A DNA stretch of 64,000 nt, taken from contig JAKLPS010000027.1 in NCBI GenBank assembly GCA_022013695.1, positions 60,716-124,715 of the forward strand. The letters are read 5' to 3'. Within the stretch, counting starts at the first letter, position 1. Every line of letters starts with the position of its first letter. The stretch comes from Weeksellaceae bacterium (GTDB taxonomy: Bacteria > Bacteroidota > Bacteroidia > Flavobacteriales > Weeksellaceae). A model generated the notes under the pieces. That model made no database searches. It worked only from the letters and a program-made list of their open reading frames with translations, and was not told the DNA's origin. Shown one piece after another: positions 19,974-30,785 of this stretch. The position numbers and the translations under genes are program-made.

Positions 19974-20720
19974 ATGATAAGAACGATCATCATAGAAGAC
20001 GAAAAACCGGCAGTTAGACGACTTGAAAAATTATTACGTTTGTTTGCTGATTTAGAAGTAGTTGCAAGCCTCAATTCTGTGGACGAAGCCGTCTCATGGT
20101 TTCAGAAAAATGAACATCCCCAACTGATTTTTTCGGACATCGTTTTGGGCGACGGATTGTCGTTTGATATCTTCGAGCAAGTTTCTACAAAGGCTTTTAT
20201 CATTTATACGACAGCTTTTGACCAATATACTTTGAAGGCCTTCAAGCTCAACAGCATCGATTATCTTTTGAAACCCATTGAACAAGAAGACTTGGCAAAA
20301 GCTATCGAAAAATATAAATCGTTCTTACCAGAAGAAGGCAGTGTTAATTCACAGGAAATCAGGCAAATCGTGAAAAAAGAGCGTGCAACGCTTTCGAGGA
20401 TTTTGGTGAAAATTGGTTATAATTTGAAAGTGGTTTCCATCAATGAAGTCAGTTGTTTCTACAGCGAAAATAAAATCGTCTATCTCCAAACCAAAGAGCG
20501 CGTTTTTCCTACAGATTTCACTTTGGACGAATTGGAAAATGTTCTTGAAGAAAGTAAGTTTTTCCGCGTCAACAGGCAGTTTATCATCAGTTCAGATTAT
20601 ATCAAAAATATCCATACTTCACCAAATTATAAAGTTGATCTGGCGTTTCAGCCCGACGAAGAAATTACAGTTAGCCGCGAGCGCGTGAAGGATTTTAAGG
20701 AGTGGTTGGCAGGAAACTGA
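19974..20720 (+). CDS. LytTR family response regulator
   Basis: MIRTIIIEDEKPAVRRLEKLL receiver; C-terminal LytTR: ISCFYSENKIVYLQT..., FFRVNRQFIIS. Confidence 0.95.
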   Translation: MIRTIIIEDEKPAVRRLEKLLRLFADLEVVASLNSVDEAVSWFQKNEHPQLIFSDIVLGDGLSFDIFEQVSTKAFIIYTTAFDQYTLKAFKLNSIDYLLKPIEQEDLAKAIEKYKSFLPEEGSVNSQEIRQIVKKERATLSRILVKIGYNLKVVSINEVSCFYSENKIVYLQTKERVFPTDFTLDELENVLEESKFFRVNRQFIISSDYIKNIHTSPNYKVDLAFQPDEEITVSRERVKDFKEWLAGN

Positions 20721-20726
20721 AAAATT

Positions 20727-20760
20727 AAACAGGCTTCAGAAAGTTTCCCGAAGCCTGTTT
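20727..20760. terminator. Bidirectional rho-independent terminator
   Basis: aaacaggcttc...gaagcctgttt hairpin between convergent genes. Confidence 0.8.
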
Positions 20761-20782
20761 GATTATTGATCTTAATGTATTT

Positions 20783-21970
20783 TTAGGCGATCACGCCACT
20801 TCCGATCAACTCATCATCCAGATACCAAGCTGCAAACTGCCCTTCAGCAATCGCAGATTGAGGATTTTCAAATTCAATATAAAATCCATTTTCGAATTGA
20901 TGAATCGTTGCTTTTTCCAAAGTTTGACGGTATCTGATTCTTGCCAAAACTTTCATAGATTCGCCGTTTTCCAATTTCAAATCTTCGCGAACCCAATGCC
21001 GTTCAGCGTTTTCGATCTTCAAAGCTTTTCGGAACAGTCCGGGGAAATTTTTCCCTTCGCCTACGAAGATGATGTTGTTTTCCATTTCTCGGCAGATGAT
21101 GAAACAAGATTCCTTGTGACCACCGATTCCCAAGCCTTTGCTTTGACCAATCGTGAAAAACTGCGCTCCTTGATGCTTGCCAATCACCTTTCCGTCCTCT
21201 TTTTTATACTTGATTTTGGTCGAAAGATATTCTAATTCTTCCAACTTTGAAGAGAAAGTTGGTGTTTCTTTATGGAACTCAGGAAAATCATTGAAGATTT
21301 CTACAATTTCACCTTCTTTCGGAATCAGCTGTTGCTGAAGAAAAGTTGGCAAACTCACTTTCCCGATGAAGCAAAGCCCCTGAGAATCTTTCTTATCCGC
21401 CGTTACCAATCCAATTTCTTTTGCAATTTTGCGAACTTCCGGCTTCGTCAATTCTCCGATTGGGAAAAGCGCTTTGGAGAGTTGATCTTGGCTTAGCTGA
21501 CAAAGGAAATAACTTTGGTCTTTGTTATGATCCTTCCCTGCCAAAAGATGAAAAATTTCTTTTCCGTTTTCATCAAAAGTAGAAGTTACGCGCGCATAAT
21601 GTCCGGTCGCAACTTTCTCAGCCCCAAGCGATAAGGCCGTTTTCATAAACACATCGAATTTCACCTCGCGGTTGCAGAGGATATCGGGATTCGGCGTTCT
21701 GCCGCGCTGATATTCATCAAACATATAATCTACGATGCGCTCTTTGTAGAGCTCGCTCATATCGATGACTTGAAAAGGAATTCCTAATTTTTGTGCAACG
21801 AGAAGTGCATCATTGCTATCTTCGATCCAAGGGCATTCATCTTCCAATGTGACCGATGCATCGTTCCAGTTACGCATAAAAAGGGCAATGACTTCGTGAC
21901 CTTGCTGCTGCAAAAGATAAGCGGCCACGCTGGAATCTACGCCTCCGGAGAGGCCAACAACTATTTTCAT
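20783..21970 (-). CDS. mnmA: tRNA 2-thiouridine(34) synthase MnmA
   Basis: [39 protein letters not shown]. Confidence 0.97.
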   Translation of the reverse strand: MKIVVGLSGGVDSSVAAYLLQQQGHEVIALFMRNWNDASVTLEDECPWIEDSNDALLVAQKLGIPFQVIDMSELYKERIVDYMFDEYQRGRTPNPDILCNREVKFDVFMKTALSLGAEKVATGHYARVTSTFDENGKEIFHLLAGKDHNKDQSYFLCQLSQDQLSKALFPIGELTKPEVRKIAKEIGLVTADKKDSQGLCFIGKVSLPTFLQQQLIPKEGEIVEIFNDFPEFHKETPTFSSKLEELEYLSTKIKYKKEDGKVIGKHQGAQFFTIGQSKGLGIGGHKESCFIICREMENNIIFVGEGKNFPGLFRKALKIENAERHWVREDLKLENGESMKVLARIRYRQTLEKATIHQFENGFYIEFENPQSAIAEGQFAAWYLDDELIGSGVIA

Positions 21971-22087
21971 TTTGGTTCAATTTTACGAAACTCTTGACGG
22001 GAGTTCTTAGTTTGAGATGGCAAAAATACGATTAAAACTTTCTGCGGGAAAATCTAATGACCCATATTGAAAAAAAGCGATGAAAAA

Positions 22088-22113
22088 AAAGACCACCGTC
22101 GTGCGTGGTCTTT
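22088..22113 (-). terminator. Terminator downstream of clpC
   Basis: aaagaccac...gtggtcttt hairpin. Confidence 0.75.
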
Positions 22114-22138
22114 AGTTTAGAATTTATCAATGAAGTAA

Positions 22139-24658
22139 TTAAACGATTTGCTCTTCTTTTGCTGTTTCGCCTTCTAAACCATCTTTGGCCTCGTTCACTT
22201 TCAGAATTACAGTTTCGCCTTCGCCAAACTGTCTGTTGACCAGCATTTCCGCTAATAAGTCTTCGATGTATTTCTGAATAGCGCGTTTCAGAGGTCTGGC
22301 TCCGAAATCTTTGTCCCAGCCTTTTTCTGAGATGAAATCTTTGGCATCTTCCGTCAATTCGACTTTGTAGCCCAATTTTTCCAATCTATTGTAAAGTTTA
22401 GACAATTCCAAATCGATGATGCGTTTGATGTCTTCCTGTTGCAGAGAATTGAAGATCACAATATCATCAATCCTGTTCAAGAATTCTGGAGCAAAGGCTT
22501 TTTTCAAAGCGCTTTCTATGGTTGCTCTAGCTCTGGCATCGGTATTCGTTTTCTTAGCATTGGTTCCGAAACCGACGCCGTCTCCGAAGTCCTTGAGATC
22601 TCGGGTTCCGATGTTGGAGGTCAGAATAATAATTGTATTTCTAAAATCAATTTTCCTTCCCAAAGAATCTGTCACGAAACCTTCATCCAAAATCTGCAAC
22701 AAGATATTGAAAACATCCGGATGCGCTTTCTCGATTTCATCAAGAAGTACAACGGCATACGGTTTTCTGCGAACGGCTTCGGTCAACTGGCCGCCTTCTT
22801 CGTATCCCACGTATCCCGGAGGCGCACCAACCAATCTGGAAACGGCGAATTTCTCCATATACTCGCTCATATCGATTCGGATCAAAGATTCATCGGAATC
22901 AAATAATTCGCGTGCCAACACTTTGGCCAACTCTGTTTTTCCAACGCCTGTTGTGCCCAGGAAAATAAAGGTTCCGATCGGGCGATTTGGATCTTTCAGC
23001 CCGGCTCTGTTTCTTTGGATGGCCTTCACTACTTTTTTCACGGCATCTTGCTGTCCTATGACTCTTCCGTTCAGTTTTTCATCCATCTGAGCCAGTTTGT
23101 CGAGTTCATTTTTACCCACTTTGGTTACAGGAACGCCGCTCATCATTGATACAACTTCTGCAACACTTTCCTCGGTCACTTCTTCTTTCTTCTCTTTGAC
23201 GTCTTTGTCCCATTTTTCTTGCGCAAGATTCAGTTCTATTTGGAGCCTTTCTTCCTCGTCTTTCAATTTTCTGGCTTCGAGGTAATCCTGAGCTTTTACA
23301 GCTTGTTGTTTTAGCTCTTTCACTTCTTCAATTCGTGCTTCATGCTCGATGATTTCGGAAGGCACTTTCATATTTTTGATGTAAACTCTGGAGCCGGCTT
23401 CGTCCATCGCATCGATAGCTTTGTCTGGCAGGAAGCGATCTGTGATGTATCTTGAAGTCAAATTTACACAAGCTTGGATCGCCTCATCGGTGTAATGCAC
23501 GTTGTGGTGATCTTCGTATTTGTCTTTGATCTGATGCAGGATCTGAATCGTTTCGTCCACGGTAGTAGGCTCCACCATCACTTTCTGGAATCTTCTTTCC
23601 AAAGCACCATCCTTCTCGATGTATTGTCGGTATTCGTCAAGGGTTGTTGCGCCAATGCACTGGATCTCTCCTCTTGCCAATGCCGGTTTGAACATATTGG
23701 AGGCGTCCAAACTTCCTGTAGAACTTCCTGCACCAACGATGGTGTGAAGCTCATCGATGAAGAGAATGACGTCGCGGTTCTTTTCCAATTCCGTCATAAT
23801 TGCTTTCATTCTTTCTTCGAATTGTCCACGATATTTGGTGCCGGCAACCAAGCTGGCGAGATCCAAGGTAATGACTCGTTTTCCATAAAGAACCCTGGAA
23901 ACTTTCTTCTGCTGAATTCTCAAAGCCAAGCCTTCTGCGATGGCAGATTTACCAACGCCCGGCTCTCCGATCAAGAGCGGATTATTTTTTTTCCTTCTTG
24001 ATAAGATTTGAGAAACCCTTTCGATTTCTTTTTCACGACCGATTACAGGATCCAGTTTTCCATCTCTTGCAAGAGACGTCAAATCTCTCCCGAAATTGTC
24101 TAAAGTCGGCGTTTTACTTTTCTGCGAACCAAGATTTCCAGCCGGTTTTTTCATCTGGCTGTATGGTTCTTCTTTTTCCTCATCGTCGTCGTAGGCACTA
24201 TTTTGTGGTAGCTGGTCGGTGTTTTTCAGCATCGTTCTATATTCTTTTTGCACAGCGTCATAATCAATATCATAAGCTTGAAGAATATTGGCTGTAGGAT
24301 CTTCCTCTTTGTACAGGATACCCAGCAGAAGGTGGACGGTGTTGATATCAGAAGATTGGTATTGGCGACACTCCAACTCTGATCTTTTCACGGCCTGATC
24401 TGCCATTTTTGTAAAAGAAATACTTCCCATATTGGCAGTAAAGGGATTGGAATTTACGGCACTCAAGGTTTCTATTTTTCTTTTGATCTGGGTAAGATCT
24501 GCGTTGAGGCTTTGAAGGATCTCTTTTGCAGAATTTTCAGTTTTGATCATTCCTAAGAGAAAGTGTTCTGTGTTCAGAAATTCACTCTGCAAACGCCTTG
24601 CTTCATTTTTGCTTTGCTTGAACACGTGGCTCAAATCGTCTGAAAATTTATAATCCAT
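22139..24658 (-). CDS. clpC: ATP-dependent Clp protease ATP-binding subunit ClpC
   Basis: Clp_N repeats, two AAA+ modules ([30 protein letters not shown]), UVR-like linker. Confidence 0.95.
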   Translation of the reverse strand: MDYKFSDDLSHVFKQSKNEARRLQSEFLNTEHFLLGMIKTENSAKEILQSLNADLTQIKRKIETLSAVNSNPFTANMGSISFTKMADQAVKRSELECRQYQSSDINTVHLLLGILYKEEDPTANILQAYDIDYDAVQKEYRTMLKNTDQLPQNSAYDDDEEKEEPYSQMKKPAGNLGSQKSKTPTLDNFGRDLTSLARDGKLDPVIGREKEIERVSQILSRRKKNNPLLIGEPGVGKSAIAEGLALRIQQKKVSRVLYGKRVITLDLASLVAGTKYRGQFEERMKAIMTELEKNRDVILFIDELHTIVGAGSSTGSLDASNMFKPALARGEIQCIGATTLDEYRQYIEKDGALERRFQKVMVEPTTVDETIQILHQIKDKYEDHHNVHYTDEAIQACVNLTSRYITDRFLPDKAIDAMDEAGSRVYIKNMKVPSEIIEHEARIEEVKELKQQAVKAQDYLEARKLKDEEERLQIELNLAQEKWDKDVKEKKEEVTEESVAEVVSMMSGVPVTKVGKNELDKLAQMDEKLNGRVIGQQDAVKKVVKAIQRNRAGLKDPNRPIGTFIFLGTTGVGKTELAKVLARELFDSDESLIRIDMSEYMEKFAVSRLVGAPPGYVGYEEGGQLTEAVRRKPYAVVLLDEIEKAHPDVFNILLQILDEGFVTDSLGRKIDFRNTIIILTSNIGTRDLKDFGDGVGFGTNAKKTNTDARARATIESALKKAFAPEFLNRIDDIVIFNSLQQEDIKRIIDLELSKLYNRLEKLGYKVELTEDAKDFISEKGWDKDFGARPLKRAIQKYIEDLLAEMLVNRQFGEGETVILKVNEAKDGLEGETAKEEQIV

Positions 24659-24774
24659 AATTAAAAATTATACACTAAGTTATGTTTTTTATGATAAATC
24701 CTACAATTTTTATTGTAAAATTCAAATATTTGTTTGCAAATAGATTGCCATCAGAAAAAAATGGACTTTATGAC

Positions 24775-24803
24775 TTGATTTTTTTAAAAATTGTTTAGGT
24801 TTG
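24775..24803 (+). promoter_or_regulatory. Bacteroidota-type promoter (TTG-N18-TAGGTTTG)
   Basis: ttgatttttttaaaaattgtttaggtttg upstream of ORF at 24825. Confidence 0.5.
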
Positions 24804-24824
24804 TAAGCCTCAAAAAAAAAATTA

Positions 24825-25040
24825 ATGGAGAATTGGTCAGAGTACGTAGGCTATCTAGCTTCGGCTTTTGTTGTAGTAAGTTTCTTATTGAAAAACATTA
24901 CCACCCTGCGAACTGTAAATTTGTTGGGATGCATTTGTTTCGTCATCTACGGTGTTTATAGCGGAATGCTTTTTCCTATCATTATCCCAAATGCCATTCT
25001 GGCGGTGATTCAGGGGTATCATATCATAAAAAAGGACTAA
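24825..25040 (+). CDS. Small multi-TM membrane protein (YgjV-like)
   Basis: GYLASAFVVVSFLLKNITTLRTVNLLGCICFVIYGV. Confidence 0.65.
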   Translation: MENWSEYVGYLASAFVVVSFLLKNITTLRTVNLLGCICFVIYGVYSGMLFPIIIPNAILAVIQGYHIIKKD

Positions 25041-25041
25041 A

Positions 25042-26148
25042 ATGAAAGTCGTCGTGAGTGTTTTTAATAATTTATATACCGATCAGCGCGTGGAGAAGGT
25101 GTGTAAAACATTATCAGACAACGGCTACGAACTTGTTCTCATCGGCTGCAACTGGCTGGGATCGCCCGAAATGAAGCGGCCTTACCCTTTTTTGAGGATT
25201 GAATTGAAATCTAAAAAACTGCGTTTTGCATACATAGAATTTCAAAGAAAACTTTACAAAGAACTGCTCAAAAAGGCTGACAATAAGACCATTTTGCTGA
25301 CCAACGATTTAGAGACTTTAATGCCAAATTATCTAATTTCCAGAAAACTAAACATTCCTCTTATCTTCGACAGTCACGAGATTTTTACGGAGATGCCCAC
25401 CGTGCAGGGACGCTGGGTAAAGCACGTTTGGAAAAGAATAGAAAAGACTTTTGTCCCGAAAATTAAAAGAATGATGACGGCCAGTGATTCCTACGCCCAA
25501 TGGTTCGCAAAAGAATATAACATCAATAAACCTTTGGTAATAAGCAACTTGCCTAGAAAAATAGTTTTCAGCGGAATCAGTGAGAATTCAAAAAAAGTTA
25601 TTTTGTACCAAGGCTGGCTCAACTATTCCCGCGGAATAGACAAAGCAATCCTGGCTATGAAATTCATCGAAAATGCAGAGCTGTGGATTGCAGGAACAGG
25701 TCCTCTGGAAGATGAATTTCGGAAATTGGCTAAAAGAACCGGAATCGGAGATCGAGTAAAATTTCTTGGAAAACTCGCTCCCGAAGATTTGCGAAAAATC
25801 ACGCCCAAAGCAGATGTAGGACTGAGCATCGAGGAAAACAACGGCCTGAGCTATTATTATTCTTTGCCCAACAAAGTTTCAGATTACATCCAGTCGCGCG
25901 TCCCCGTGGTTGTCTCCAACTTTCCCGAAATGGCGAATATTGTACAGACTTTTGGAGTTGGAGAAATCATAGAAAACCACTCGCCCGAGCATCTTGCCGA
26001 AAAAATAAATGTCGTTCTGCAAAATGGTAAAGCCTTTTATCTTCATAACCTGAACGTCGCTTCGGAAGAACTGTGCTGGGAAAATGAAGAAGACAAACTG
26101 CTGAAACTTTTTAGCGACGCGAGAACAGAATTGGAACGCCGGCGATAA
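25042..26148 (+). CDS. Glycosyltransferase family 4-like
   Basis: Two Rossmann-type halves; LYQGWLNYSRGIDKAILAMKFIENAELWIAGTGPLEDEFRKLA; SYYYSLPNKVSDYIQSRVPVVVSNFPEM. Confidence 0.85.
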   Translation: MKVVVSVFNNLYTDQRVEKVCKTLSDNGYELVLIGCNWLGSPEMKRPYPFLRIELKSKKLRFAYIEFQRKLYKELLKKADNKTILLTNDLETLMPNYLISRKLNIPLIFDSHEIFTEMPTVQGRWVKHVWKRIEKTFVPKIKRMMTASDSYAQWFAKEYNINKPLVISNLPRKIVFSGISENSKKVILYQGWLNYSRGIDKAILAMKFIENAELWIAGTGPLEDEFRKLAKRTGIGDRVKFLGKLAPEDLRKITPKADVGLSIEENNGLSYYYSLPNKVSDYIQSRVPVVVSNFPEMANIVQTFGVGEIIENHSPEHLAEKINVVLQNGKAFYLHNLNVASEELCWENEEDKLLKLFSDARTELERRR

Positions 26149-26212
26149 CTTTTTATTTTAACAGTTCGTCCAAAAATTGCATCATTTTTGCTTCAAGTAA
26201 GGTTCTAAAACA

Positions 26213-26737
26213 ATGAAAATGAAATTTTTGATATTAGTATTCAGTTCAGCCTTGATGACGATAAGCTGCAGAAGTCAAACTTATTTGGATCCGGCAACAT
26301 TAAGTTCTGCCGTAGAAAAAAAGGAATTCAATTTCAACGCCACGAAAGCCTTCCCGATGGGCGGCGATGTGATCGGTATTCTCAATTCGATGCCTAATGC
26401 TTCTGCAGGTAGAATTTTGAATCTGGATCCAGGCTATGGTTTTAATCTTAAAAAAGATTTATTAAGCGTGTCGCTTCCCTATTTCGGGCGGGCTTACAAC
26501 AGCAATCCTGCCGATGCCAGCAAGGGAGGAATCCGCTTCGAGTCGAAAGAATTTTCTATCAAGGAATCTAAAACCAAAAAAGGTAATCCGCTTTTGGTTA
26601 TTACCCCAAAAGATCAGCAGACATCCTACACACTTAATCTCGAAATTTTCAAGAATGGAAGCGCATTTCTATCCGTGAGCTCTAATGACAGGCAACCAAT
26701 CAGTTACGACGGCAACATCTCTATTGACACACACTAA
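26213..26737 (+). CDS. DUF4251 domain-containing lipoprotein
   Basis: Lipobox SALMTISC; LDPGYGFNLKKDLLSVSLPYFGRAYNSNP typical of DUF4251. Confidence 0.75.
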   Translation: MKMKFLILVFSSALMTISCRSQTYLDPATLSSAVEKKEFNFNATKAFPMGGDVIGILNSMPNASAGRILNLDPGYGFNLKKDLLSVSLPYFGRAYNSNPADASKGGIRFESKEFSIKESKTKKGNPLLVITPKDQQTSYTLNLEIFKNGSAFLSVSSNDRQPISYDGNISIDTH

Positions 26738-27720
26738 TTTTCGAATAATTTCTTTACAAATTCTCGGGCTTCGGAACTGGCGTTCGAAAGCAGTTCGGAA
26801 GCCTTTTTCTGATGTTCCAAGTACGAGATTTCTAACTTGTGATCTATTTTTGCCTTTTCGAGAATATACTCCTTCACCCAAAACTCAAATCTTTTTTCAG
26901 CCTGATTTTTCCGGTTTTCGAGGAAAGTTCCGTTCTTTTTTTTGAGGGAAATGAACTCTTTCACCTTTTCAAATACCTCCGCAAGTCCCTCGTTTTTTAG
27001 AGCCGAGCCGAGAATAATCGGGACTTTCCAGCCTTTTTCTTTCGGAGTGATGAATTGCAACGCTCGGGACAATTCGGTCTTTGTCAGTTTCGCTTTGGCC
27101 AGATTTTCAGAATCTACTTTATTAATGAAAATCAAGTCTGCCATTTCCATAATGCCGCGTTTGATGCCTTGCAGTTCGTCGCCACCACCAATGATTTTAA
27201 GGTAGAGAAAGACATCTGTGATATCATTTACCAATATTTCGCTTTGCCCAACACCCACGGTTTCTATCAAAATATAATCGTAGCCTGCCGCCTCGCAAAT
27301 CAGCAGGCTTTCGTAGGTTGTATTGGCAACGCCTCCAAGAAATCCGGAAGTCGGACTTGGGCGGATAAAGGCATTGGGATTCTTTGCCAATTCTTCCATC
27401 CTGGTTTTGTCGCCCAGAATGCTTCCTTTGTTGAGCGTCGAGCTGGGATCAACCGCCAAAACGGCCACTTTTTTTCCTTGTTCAATCGCGAGTTTTCCGA
27501 AGGTTTCTATAAAAGTAGATTTTCCCGCTCCCGGAACGCCCGTAATTCCTATTCTGATTGAGTTTCCTGTCATCGGCAAGATGGCCTTCAAAAGCTTGTC
27601 GGCAAGATCTCGGTGTTCGGGTTTTTTGCTTTCGATGAGGGTAATGGCTTTCCCAAGAATCCGCTTGTCACCCGCTTTGATCCCATTGACGTAATCTTCG
27701 ATACCGAATTGCTTTGCCAT
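26734..27720 (-). CDS. meaB: Methylmalonyl-CoA mutase-associated GTPase MeaB/ArgK
   Basis: GITGVPGAGKSTFIETFG, VLAVDPSSTLNKGSILGDKTRME, ETVGVGQSE. Confidence 0.95.
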   Translation of the reverse strand: MAKQFGIEDYVNGIKAGDKRILGKAITLIESKKPEHRDLADKLLKAILPMTGNSIRIGITGVPGAGKSTFIETFGKLAIEQGKKVAVLAVDPSSTLNKGSILGDKTRMEELAKNPNAFIRPSPTSGFLGGVANTTYESLLICEAAGYDYILIETVGVGQSEILVNDITDVFLYLKIIGGGDELQGIKRGIMEMADLIFINKVDSENLAKAKLTKTELSRALQFITPKEKGWKVPIILGSALKNEGLAEVFEKVKEFISLKKKNGTFLENRKNQAEKRFEFWVKEYILEKAKIDHKLEISYLEHQKKASELLSNASSEAREFVKKLFEN

Positions 27721-27804
27721 ATTTGGAACAATTACAAATTAGAATTTTTAGCTGGAAACTGCTTACGAATTAATTATTTTTGATGAATTTCAAATTCAAA
27801 AATA

Positions 27805-28107
27805 ATGAAAAAATATATATACAGTTGGTGTCTTTTGGGAGCGATTGTTTATTCTTGCAAAATTCAGCAATCTACGCCGGCCAAAGCCTCTGCTTCAAGC
27901 GCCGATCTTGCAAAATCGGAAATGCTGAAAAAAGGAGAGGACTTGTTTAATCTGCAATGCGGAAGATGTCACGATCTGCCCGCGCCATCACAATTTACCG
28001 CCGCAGATTGGGAACCCATCATTGCAAGAATGGCACCCAAAGCAAAATTGTCGGCGGATGAAACCCATTGGGTTTTGGCTTATGTAAATGCGAATGCTAA
28101 GAAATAA
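27805..28107 (+). CDS. Monohaem cytochrome c-like lipoprotein
   Basis: Lipobox AIVYSC; haem motif CGRCHDLP; distal M in IIARMAPKA. Confidence 0.8.
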   Translation: MKKYIYSWCLLGAIVYSCKIQQSTPAKASASSADLAKSEMLKKGEDLFNLQCGRCHDLPAPSQFTAADWEPIIARMAPKAKLSADETHWVLAYVNANAKK

Positions 28108-28108
28108 A

Positions 28109-28135
28109 AATAGAGAACCTCAAAGTTTCTCTATT
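28109..28135. terminator. Rho-independent terminator (convergent genes)
   Basis: aatagagaa...ttctctatt hairpin. Confidence 0.65.
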
Positions 28136-28170
28136 AATCATTAATTCTGTACGTTTTACATTTGACAAAA

Positions 28171-28983
28171 TTACCAAGGACTGATTCCTATCTCATCGTC
28201 GATATCATTACTATAAAATTGGCCAGTGGGAGCGTCATCATCTGTCACGGTATGTTTAATGATTAAGCTGGCAGCACTTTCCACAGATCCGGGTCCACGA
28301 TGCCCATTGAAGTCTGTCGCCGTATAACCAGGATCTATCACGTTCACTTTAAAATTTGAATCTTTCAATTCATAAGCCAAAACGATGGTGTAAGCATTCA
28401 AAGCCGATTTTGATGGGCCGTACGCAGCATGTTTTACCTGATAATATTTCCATGTTGGGTCGCTGTGAAGCGTCAATGAACCGAGTCCCGAAGTAATATT
28501 GCTGATTCTTGGTTTGTCTGATTTTTTGAGCAATTCTAAAAACGCCTGCGTTACATTGATCACACCGAAGAAATTAGTTTCGAAAACCTCTCTGATATTA
28601 TCAACAGAAGTTTCTGCTGCAGTTTGAGGCAGAGTACCGGGGATTCCCGCATTGTTAATCAGAATATCAAGTTTTCCCTGTTCTTTTTCGATAATATTTC
28701 TAGCTGAAGAAATTGATTCCGGTTTGGTAACATCTATTTCTATCGCTTTGATGTTTTTTAATCCTTGTTCCCCAAGTTCTTTTACAATTGCTTCCCCTTT
28801 CGCCAAATCACGGCTTCCCAGATAAACGAAAAAACCTTTCTGTGCAAGTTGTTTTGCTGTCTCAAGACCAATGCTTCTGTTGGCTCCTGTTATCAATACT
28901 ATTGTATTCCCGTTTTTTAAATTATTGTTTTCGAGTTCCTGATTCTCTGTATTCAATTTTTTGAGCTCACAAGATAAATTCAT
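28171..28983 (-). CDS. SDR-family NAD(P)-dependent oxidoreductase
   Basis: IVLITGANRSIGLETAKQLA, LINNAGIPG, YQVKHAAYGPSKSA; start taken at MNLSC because upstream extension reads antisense through a transposase remnant. Confidence 0.85.
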   Translation of the reverse strand: MNLSCELKKLNTENQELENNNLKNGNTIVLITGANRSIGLETAKQLAQKGFFVYLGSRDLAKGEAIVKELGEQGLKNIKAIEIDVTKPESISSARNIIEKEQGKLDILINNAGIPGTLPQTAAETSVDNIREVFETNFFGVINVTQAFLELLKKSDKPRISNITSGLGSLTLHSDPTWKYYQVKHAAYGPSKSALNAYTIVLAYELKDSNFKVNVIDPGYTATDFNGHRGPGSVESAASLIIKHTVTDDDAPTGQFYSNDIDDEIGISPW

Positions 28984-28989
28984 ATCTTT
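28948..28989 (-). repeat. 42-bp inverted repeat, copy 2
   Basis: Exact reverse complement of 12982-13023. Confidence 0.95.
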
Positions 28990-29865
28990 GAAGTACCAAA
29001 AAAAGGTAAACCTATCGAAATATTTAAAGGTCAAAATCTCATAGAGTTTGCTGAGCGCTTCAAAACCGATGAAGATTGTAAAGAATATCTTGCTTTTCTG
29101 AAGTGGGAAAACCTTTACAAATGCCGAAAATGTGGACATGATAAGTCACAGATTCGAAAAGATTTTTCAAGAACGTGTAATATTTGTAGCGATACAGAAA
29201 GTCCTTCGTCTGGAACCTTGTTTCACAAAGTGAAATTTGGTTTAAGGAAAGCGTTTTTCATTTGTTTCGAGATGAGTACCACCACTAAAAGTCTTTCTGC
29301 AAGCCAAATGAGCGTTCGATATGGAATAGCAGAACAAACCGCAAGATTGTTTATGCAAAAGGTTCGTGAAGCGATGAAATCATCAGAAAATCATCCACTT
29401 ACGGGGGTTGTTCATGTAGATGAGTTCGTTGTTGGAGGAAAAGAAAGTGGTAAACCAGCAATAAGTTACGATGCCAAAAAGAAGAAAGTTGTTTGCGCAG
29501 TAGAACTCACAGAAGAAGGAAAAGCGGTTTGATGCTCTGAAAATCAAAGATTTTTCGGCAAAATCTTTAAAAGAAATTTTTGATAAGCATATCGATAAAA
29601 AGGCAACAATTCCAACGTATGAGTGGAAGGGTTACATTCCCGTCTCCAAAGAATATATTCTTGAGCAAATTCCACGTAATGATGGTAACAATTTTAGGCA
29701 TTACACACGATGATTCACCAAGTGAAATCCTGGATACGAACGACCTATTCTTGGGTTTAATATTGACTGATATTTAGCCGAGTTTAGTTTTAGAATAAAT
29801 CGGTCTCAATCCAAGAAATACAATTTTTAACAACCTTATCAAACGAATGGTTACATCTGATCATA
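28984..29865 (+). pseudogene. Decayed IS1595-family (ISXO2-like) transposase
   Basis: FEVPKKGKPIEIFKGQNLIEFAERFKTDEDCKEYLAFLKWENLYKCRKCG...CNIC...GVVHVDEFVVGGKESGKPA; frame lost near 29530, continues FDALKIKDFSAKSLKEIFDKHIDKKATI, then HTMIHQVKSWIRTTYSW and FRINRSQSK in other frames with stops. Confidence 0.8.
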
Positions 29866-30007
29866 TTTACCAAAAAAATCTGGTATGTAGTTAAATTGTG
29901 ACCTATGTTAATTTTTATTTAACAAGTTGTGCATATTGGTCTTTTTTTTGAACACCTCGAATTTATTCTTTCCATTAATTGGTTACTTTTGCAAAAAAGT
30001 TTTTAGA

Positions 30008-30715
30008 ATGACGATGCCAAAACCTGAGATTGGAAAACTGCTGACAGACGCTTATCAATATTGGATGAGAACCTTGCCTTTTCAACTGTTGTTCACCTTG
30101 ATTTACTTCTCTGTGACGATGTTTGCGGGATCTTACGCCTTCGGATATTATGGACTTTTTGCAGAGATTCAAAAGTTCCAGAATCTTCTTTATTCAGACA
30201 GTCAGGCGTTTCTAGCAAAATATGAAGCCTTGATGCAAACCGAAAATGCGGTTTATTTTTTACACGTTATGATGGTAATAAAAGCCATCATCTTCCCATT
30301 AAATATTGGTTTTTTGAAAATCTTTCGAAAGCTGGATCTTGGAGAAAAGCCGGTAACTGGCGATCTTTTTGCGGGCTTCCAAGGACATTATTTCTTTTTG
30401 TTTGCGATCTACTCTCTCGCGTGGAGTGCGATCAGCAATTTTCTCTCTTTTTTTATTTTCCTTTGGATTCCGATGTTGCTCTTGGTTCCTTCTTTGATGT
30501 TTTTCAAGGGTTTTAATTATTTCAAATCTTTCAAAATAAGTGTTTCGACTTTCCGGCAGCACTTCGTTCTGATTTTTGTCGCCTGCTTGGTTTCCATTCT
30601 TTTTTCATATTGCGGCTTTATTATGTTCTTCTTTGGGATTTTTCTCACATTTCCTTTTTGGAATGCGATGATTTATGTGCTTTACAAAAATCTGATAGGA
30701 GATTTTGAGCAATAA
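30008..30715 (+). CDS. Multi-pass membrane protein of unknown function
   Basis: Start at MTMPKPEIGKLLTDAYQYW; several TM helices. Confidence 0.7.
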   Translation: MTMPKPEIGKLLTDAYQYWMRTLPFQLLFTLIYFSVTMFAGSYAFGYYGLFAEIQKFQNLLYSDSQAFLAKYEALMQTENAVYFLHVMMVIKAIIFPLNIGFLKIFRKLDLGEKPVTGDLFAGFQGHYFFLFAIYSLAWSAISNFLSFFIFLWIPMLLLVPSLMFFKGFNYFKSFKISVSTFRQHFVLIFVACLVSILFSYCGFIMFFFGIFLTFPFWNAMIYVLYKNLIGDFEQ

Positions 30716-30785
30716 TTCACGACTCGATAATTTATTTCAATTTTTTTTTATGTAGATTTGATAATAACTTCAAACTTAAACTACT

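Noticed and set aside
22416-23090. Long plus-strand ORFs opposite clpC (224 aa and 155 aa)
   Set aside because: Antisense to a well-conserved gene; sequences show no recognisable fold and reflect codon bias of clpC.
28984-29139. N-terminal extension of the SDR ORF (MSTFSAFVKVFPLQKSKIFF...)
   Set aside because: Antisense translation of the decayed transposase, not part of the native enzyme.
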